This document shows positions 7,254 through 11,321 of a DNA stretch of 11,321 nucleotides, piece by piece. Numbering within the stretch: position 1 is the stretch's first letter; each line of letters begins with the position of its first letter. Both the position numbers and the translations under genes were made by a program. The stretch comes from Dictyocoela muelleri (Eukaryota; Microsporidia), in NCBI GenBank assembly GCA_016256075.1, contig SDVU01000696.1, positions 1 to 11,321 of the forward strand, read 5' to 3'. The notes beneath the pieces are model-generated. The model saw only the letters and a program-made list of their open reading frames with translations, was not told the DNA's origin and did no database searches.

Positions 7254-8051
7254 AAATAAATTATTTTTGCTACATCAAATTTAAGATACTGAACAATAAA
7301 AATATTACTTACAGGGGTCGCTTCTTAGTTTTGCCAAATAAAAAAATATAATTATGCTAAGAATAAATTTTTAAATAAAAAATAACGCTATCTTGAATTT
7401 AAAAGAAGGTATAATGAATTTAGATGAAAGAAAGTATTAGATACAAACCTGAGAATTGACAGTGAGCAATTATGATGCTGAAATTACGGCAAAAAAAATT
7501 TACAACAAAGATCGAAGACAAATATTTTTGAAGTCACAAAGAACGCTAAACAAAGGAACTCGGAATTTTGAAAAGTCGATATAGTAACTCACAAAATTAA
7601 ATTGATAGCAAACCTTGAAAACCCTTCAAGAGAATATCGCGTGTAAATTGAATAACAGCACGACGTTAAAGAGCATATCGAAGATTTAATGAACCTGGGA
7701 ATTATTGAAGAGCGGGATTTCGATATAATATCGCCAAATTTAATCATAAAAAGAAAAATAATGAGAGAAGGCTATTAGTTGACTTTCGTTACCTAAATTC
7801 GATAGCCAAAAGATACATCTGATAACTCCAAACCTATTGAAATATTATCAAGGCTAAAATTGCAAATATATTCTCAATTATCGATTTAAATAACGGATAC
7901 TATCAAATGCAAACTAACGAGAATGATTTAAGAAAAACCGGCTTTGCGATAATGAATAAAAATTTCGTTTTTAGGAGAATTAAATTCTGGCTGTGTAACG
8001 TGTAGCCATATTTCAGTAATAAATGAAATAAATTTTTTAAGATACGAAGCG

Positions 8052-8612
8052 TACTGACCTCCCGTACCCAAAAATGACCACTCCCAAAATGCACAATCCC
8101 CCAAAAGCACAATTCCCAAAATGCACAATACATAAAATATCTAATCCTCGAAATATCCAATAAAAAAATGCCTTATCTTCAAAATGCAATAACTCAAAAT
8201 GTAACATTTTCTAATTGACATAAATATTTGATGTTTTAAAAAGTAAATTCTGTAGAAAATTTTATATTTAACAAGTAAGAATTTAAAAAAAGAAAAAATT
8301 AATTAAATTCAAAAATATTTAAGAATTTATTCACAGCTTAAAGATAAAATATTAAAAAATTTGCAAATTATAATGTTTTAAAAAATTGAAAGAACATTTG
8401 AGATTATCATTTAAAATATTTAATTTATTGATTATGTTTTGAGGATATGGTATTAACATGATATCTTACTTTTAGGATATGTCATTTTGAGTATATGTCA
8501 TTTTGAGCATTTGAAATTTTGAGGATTTGAAATTTTGAAGATTGGGCATTGGATATTTTGGGGATTGGGCATTTTTGAGGATAGGACATTTTGGAATAGG
8601 ACATACTGACCT
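8052..8612. repeat. 9-bp target-site duplication TACTGACCT
   Basis: Exact copies at 8052-8060 and 8604-8612 abut both ends of the foldback-like element. They show that it was inserted into the already present retroelement. Confidence 0.85.
8061..8603. mobile_element. Foldback-like element with tandem-repeat inverted ends
   Basis: A 543-bp non-coding element lies inside the gypsy reverse transcriptase. The exact 9-mer TACTGACCT flanks it at 8052-8060 and 8604-8612. Each end is an array of about nine degenerate units of 15-17 bp: CCCAAAATGCACAAT-like on the left (about 8066-8206) and the inverted form TTTTGAGGATTGGGCA-like on the right (about 8469-8603). The middle (8207-8468) is plain AT-rich DNA. 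Long inverted ends made of short tandem repeats plus a 9-bp duplication recall Foldback elements; MULE elements also make 9-bp duplications, and a MULE fossil is in this window. Which transposase moved it is unknown. Confidence 0.8.
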
Positions 8613-9137
8613 ATATAAACAATATTCTATTATTTTAAAAATCGGTCGATGATCATATTCTACTAGTAGATAAAGTGCTCAAAAAAATACTTGATTATCG
8701 TGGATCAATAAATTTCGAAAAGTGTCTATTTGTCAAAAAGAGATTGAATTCTTAAGAAACAGAATAAATGAAGACGGTATTTATTCCATCATTTCCAAAC
8801 TTGAAACTTATGAAAGCTACAAACCTATAAGCAAAAGGCAACTCCGAGCTACAAAGCTTCATAAATTGGTTTCGCCTTTTAGTTAAGAATTTATCAATAT
8901 TAACCGCAGATTTGTATAAAAAACTTAAATCTGAAAAGAAACTATAACATTGAATGATAACGATAAATTAAAAACTCAAGAAATATTCTAAAAATTTAAA
9001 ACTATGTAATTCTACATCATCCAGACCTTAACAAAGAATTCACATTACGAATTGGCGCCTCTGACATATGGATTGGATCCGTATTACTTCAATAAGACAA
9101 AGTTATAGGATTTTTTAGTAAAAAGTATACAACTCAA

Positions 9138-9407
9138 GTGAAAAAATATACAACAAGTGAGAAAGAAATTTATGCCATTCTAAAATCGTTAGAACATTTC
9201 AAACTAATTATTTATAATACTAAAATAAATATAGAAACGGATGACAAGAATATAACATTTAACGGTGAACTCTCAAAAAGAATATATAGATGGAAGCTAT
9301 ATCTCGTAGAGTATGGCTATCTATTAACCCATATAAATGGAAAAGAAAACTGTGATGCAGACACCTTATCGAGATATCTTTGCAAAAACAACAGCTTCAA
9401 CAGATAA
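9138..9407 (+). pseudogene. RNase H domain remnant
   Basis: The best-preserved part of pol. It shows YTTSEKEIYAILKSLEHFK near the start, IETDDKNITF in the middle, RWKLYLVEYGYLLTHINGKE, and ends NCDADTLSRYL, all typical of Ty3/gypsy RNase H, which removes RNA from the RNA-DNA hybrid. The integrase follows. Confidence 0.88.
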
Positions 9408-9519
9408 TAATCTACCGATCTTTCCTGATATAAAAACACGGATAATTAAAAACAAGGGGAATAAATTATACGAAATATCGAGAAAAGAAAATACTCACGA
9501 AGATATAGCCGAATTTATT

Positions 9520-10384
9520 AGAAAATAACACCAATAACTTGTTCATCCAGGTATATTTATAATGTAAAAAACACTCCGAAGATATTTTAAGTTGAAAGAT
9601 ATGCGTCAATTATTAAAGAAATTCTGCAGAGAATGTTTTACTTGTATTACGGACAAAGAAAACACTCAGAAATATGGAATTGCATCGTACGAACATGATG
9701 TTACTGAATAAGATGAAATTATAGCATTGCTTGAAAGGCCCGAAAAATGCGACTATTTTTAAAAATTCTGATTCTGGAAAAAATTTTTAAGTTTTGATAG
9801 TTGTGGATGTTTTTGCACGATCCTCGTAAACAACCTTTCTTATTAACATTAATTCTTAAACAGTATGTGATGAATTAAATAAAATTTGGTTTGCAAATCA
9901 TCAAATAATCCATAAATGCACAACAGATAATGGAAGGCGATTTACATTCAGCAAGTTTTCCAGTATGTTAAACAAATTAAATATTAAGCACGTAACATCA
10001 GCTCCTTACAATCCGTCTGACAATTCGATTGTAGAGAGTATCAATAATAGGATAGAAAATATCTTGAGAATTTTAAGAAATGTTACCCTTGAAGAATTGA
10101 AACGGAATATATGGTTAAGATTAGACTGTTCAGTCAACAGAAACACAAATTATTATTCCTATGAATTGCATTACGGAAGATCTATTTTTTACAATCTAAA
10201 CGTTGATATTGAAATTAATCTAAATGAAGTTAAAATAAAAACGAAGGAAAAAAGAATAAAGCATACGAAACTAATTCAAAAAACTCGAATTCCATTAAAG
10301 TACAAATGTGGAGATAAAGTATTTATTAAGAATTTCTCTAATTATAAAATGACCAAAATTTATAGGTCCAAACGCAATAATTGA
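9520..10384 (+). pseudogene. Integrase remnant of the gypsy fossil
   Basis: A zinc-binding region with Cys residues (CRECFTC near 9627-9647) precedes the catalytic core, whose end is clear: IKHVTSAPYNPSDNSIVES (9983-10039) followed by a C-terminal part with LKYKCGDKVFIKNF (about 10296-10338), the GDKV-type module of Ty3/gypsy integrases. The core resembles, but is not the same lineage as, that at 1-749. Confidence 0.85.
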
Positions 10385-10462
10385 AATTTCTAAAAATATG
10401 AATAATTTAATATTTGAGGCGGGAAATAAAAATCTGAGAATATCTATCAAGAACTTTCGTCC

Positions 10463-10483
10463 CTCAGAGAGAGAGAAGGGCGA
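10463..10483 (+). other. Polypurine tract before the 3' LTR
   Basis: CAGAGAGAGAGAAGGGCGA directly precedes the TGTGGTAT start of the 3' LTR. A purine run here is the normal primer for plus-strand DNA synthesis. Confidence 0.75.
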
Positions 10484-10722
10484 TGTGGTATCTCTTAGCG
10501 CTGCCACTGATAACCCAAAAGAATAACGAGCGTAGATCACGAAAAGGAATTAACATTTTACAGGTGTCATGTTGTTGACGGAAGTTTTAAATTTGATAAA
10601 AAAAACATAAATACAGGGAAAATATTAAGGCATGCCCGAAGGGAGAAGGAGGAAGAGTTTTAGAAGCGATACAATAAAGGGGTTTAAAAAATCGTTTATT
10701 TATAATTATCTATTATTTAACA
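10484..10722 (+). repeat. 3' LTR, 239 bp
   Basis: It starts TGTGGTATC and ends TTTAACA. It aligns end to end with 5937-6175 at the same length, with about 40 differences by eye. An open frame with VDHEKELTF and KFDKKN runs through about 10532-10660. Confidence 0.9.
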
Positions 10723-11321
10723 GCTTGAAGCACACTTCAGAATGTTTAAGAAAATCTTAAAGGACGAGGACATTAAAAGTAAATCAGGTAATTTTGAAAA
10801 ACAAACTTATTAATTGGTTACAGATATCCTTATGAGTTTTCTTAATCAATTGATCAAGCTATAATTAAAAGGGGTGTTTCAAATATGTGGTATAACAGGG
10901 AATGTCCTAAATTGTAAAAAATTCAACTTTCTTTAAAAACTATTTTCTTGGGGTAAAGATTAAAAATTAGAATATGTTTTTATTTGTAAGGAAAGAGATT
11001 TATTAGAAATAAGTAAACATCAAGCTATTGAAAAATGAATGAAATTTGGTGATGACGAAAACAACTTTTTTAAAAAATAATTTCAGATTTATTTAAAACA
11101 ATGATGATAGACGTTTGATTATTAGAGGTCTAGTTCAAATCAATAAAGATCTGGGTTCTCACCCGGGTTTCAGACCCCTTCTAAAAAACAGGAAATCGCC
11201 ATCCACAAGAGGAGAGGTGATGATTCTTATTTGAAATAGACTCAATTTGTCGATAAAAGACTAAATATGAAATTATCATGTCGTATGAACAAATATATGA
11301 GAGTTTCTAAAAATAGTCGCG
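10723..11321 (+). other. Unidentified region with weak coding traces
   Basis: Right of the 3' LTR, the plus strand has short protein-like stretches: MFKKILKDEDIKSKSGNF starting at 10743, and ICKERDLLEISKHQAIEK then MKFGDDENNFFKK in the same frame between about 10982 and 11077. They look like a decayed coding region but match no family I recognise. They could be another retroelement's gag or a dead host gene. A GC-richer patch with GGGTTCTCACCCGGG near 11153-11167 is unexplained. Confidence 0.3.

Larger units (their letters stand above)
7640..9130 (+). pseudogene. Reverse transcriptase remnant, interrupted by an insertion
   Basis: Recognisable blocks include INDLMNLGIIE-like fingers (near 7675-7710), FSIIDLNNGYYQMQ (near 7868-7912), and after the insertion the palm/thumb region with a VDKVLKKILDYRGSINFEKCLF block (8667-8732). 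This is the Ty3/gypsy type of RT, which copies element RNA into cDNA. The foldback-like element at 8061-8603 splits it just before the YxDD region. The copy is dead. Confidence 0.8.
5937..10722 (+). mobile_element. Full-length but dead Ty3/gypsy LTR retrotransposon
   Basis: The element is 4,786 bp including a later 543-bp insertion and its 9-bp duplication. Parts in order: 5' LTR, poorly recognisable gag region, protease, reverse transcriptase, RNase H, integrase, polypurine tract, 3' LTR. The integrase after RNase H defines the Ty3/gypsy order. The LTRs match at about five positions in six by hand alignment, which points to an old insertion. Many breaks are present and it cannot be active. 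No tRNA-type primer site beginning TGG is visible right after the 5' LTR (GTCTATTTGATAC follows). No clear target duplication remains. Confidence 0.9.

Noticed and set aside
7903-8160. Minus-strand open frames of 66-85 codons rich in W, G and F
   Set aside because: They are translations of the tandem-repeat arm of the foldback-like element and of the strand opposite reverse transcriptase.
8066-8603. CRISPR-like array
   Set aside because: The repeats are contiguous 15-17 bp degenerate units without unique spacers, in inverted arrays at two element ends.
10295-10540. Minus-strand open frame of 81 codons
   Set aside because: It is opposite the integrase end and 3' LTR; no independent support.
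11153-11181. tRNA or hairpin terminator at GGGTTCTCACCCGGG
   Set aside because: No A/B-box pair or T run accompanies it, and the stem is too short.

Overview
This 11.3 kb, very AT-rich window looks like a transposon graveyard. I found no intact host gene, rRNA or working tRNA. Everything recognisable is a mobile element or its remains, in at least six groups: Ty3/gypsy LTR elements, a tRNA-headed Pol III retroposon, a Merlin transposase, a MULE transposase, hAT-like termini, and three short elements with inverted ends. The mix, the base composition and the decay suit a TE-rich microsporidian (Merlin, MULE and Ty3/gypsy elements are known there). This is inference only; an AT-rich animal or other eukaryote is possible.

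Layout. 1-749: integrase end of a Ty3/gypsy fossil, cut by the window edge. 755-1231, minus strand: a 477-bp unit with perfect tRNA-type A and B boxes at its 5' end and a T7 run at its 3' end, free of internal Pol III stop signals and flanked by a 5-bp direct repeat. 1243-1458: a 216-bp hairpin MITE between TA dinucleotides. About 1610-2490: a dead Merlin (IS1595/ISXO2-like) transposase, plus strand; a second scrap of its C-terminal end lies near 5426-5560. 2660-4185: a dead MULE transposase, minus strand, keeping an FLYWCH-like zinc finger, DGTF-like and DFE/GCHFH motifs. It is interrupted at 3376-3804 by a 429-bp non-autonomous element with about 90-bp inverted ends and a near-perfect 8-bp duplication. 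4186-4480: two hAT-like 5' ends in the same direction.

5937-10722: an old, complete-length but dead Ty3/gypsy element with two 239-bp LTRs and the order (gag)-PR-RT-RNase H-INT-polypurine tract-LTR. A foldback-like element (8061-8603) with ends made of about 16-bp tandem repeats and an exact 9-bp target duplication sits inside its reverse transcriptase. 10723-11321 has weak unidentified coding traces.

The order of events can be partly read. The Pol III unit and probably the hairpin MITE landed in the tail of the first gypsy fossil. The 429-bp element landed in the MULE. The foldback-like element landed in the second gypsy copy. The Merlin remnants are a plausible past source of transposase for the 429-bp element. 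The most unusual items are the 477-bp Pol III unit, which looks structurally whole, and the foldback-like element. All alignments and identities were done by eye.
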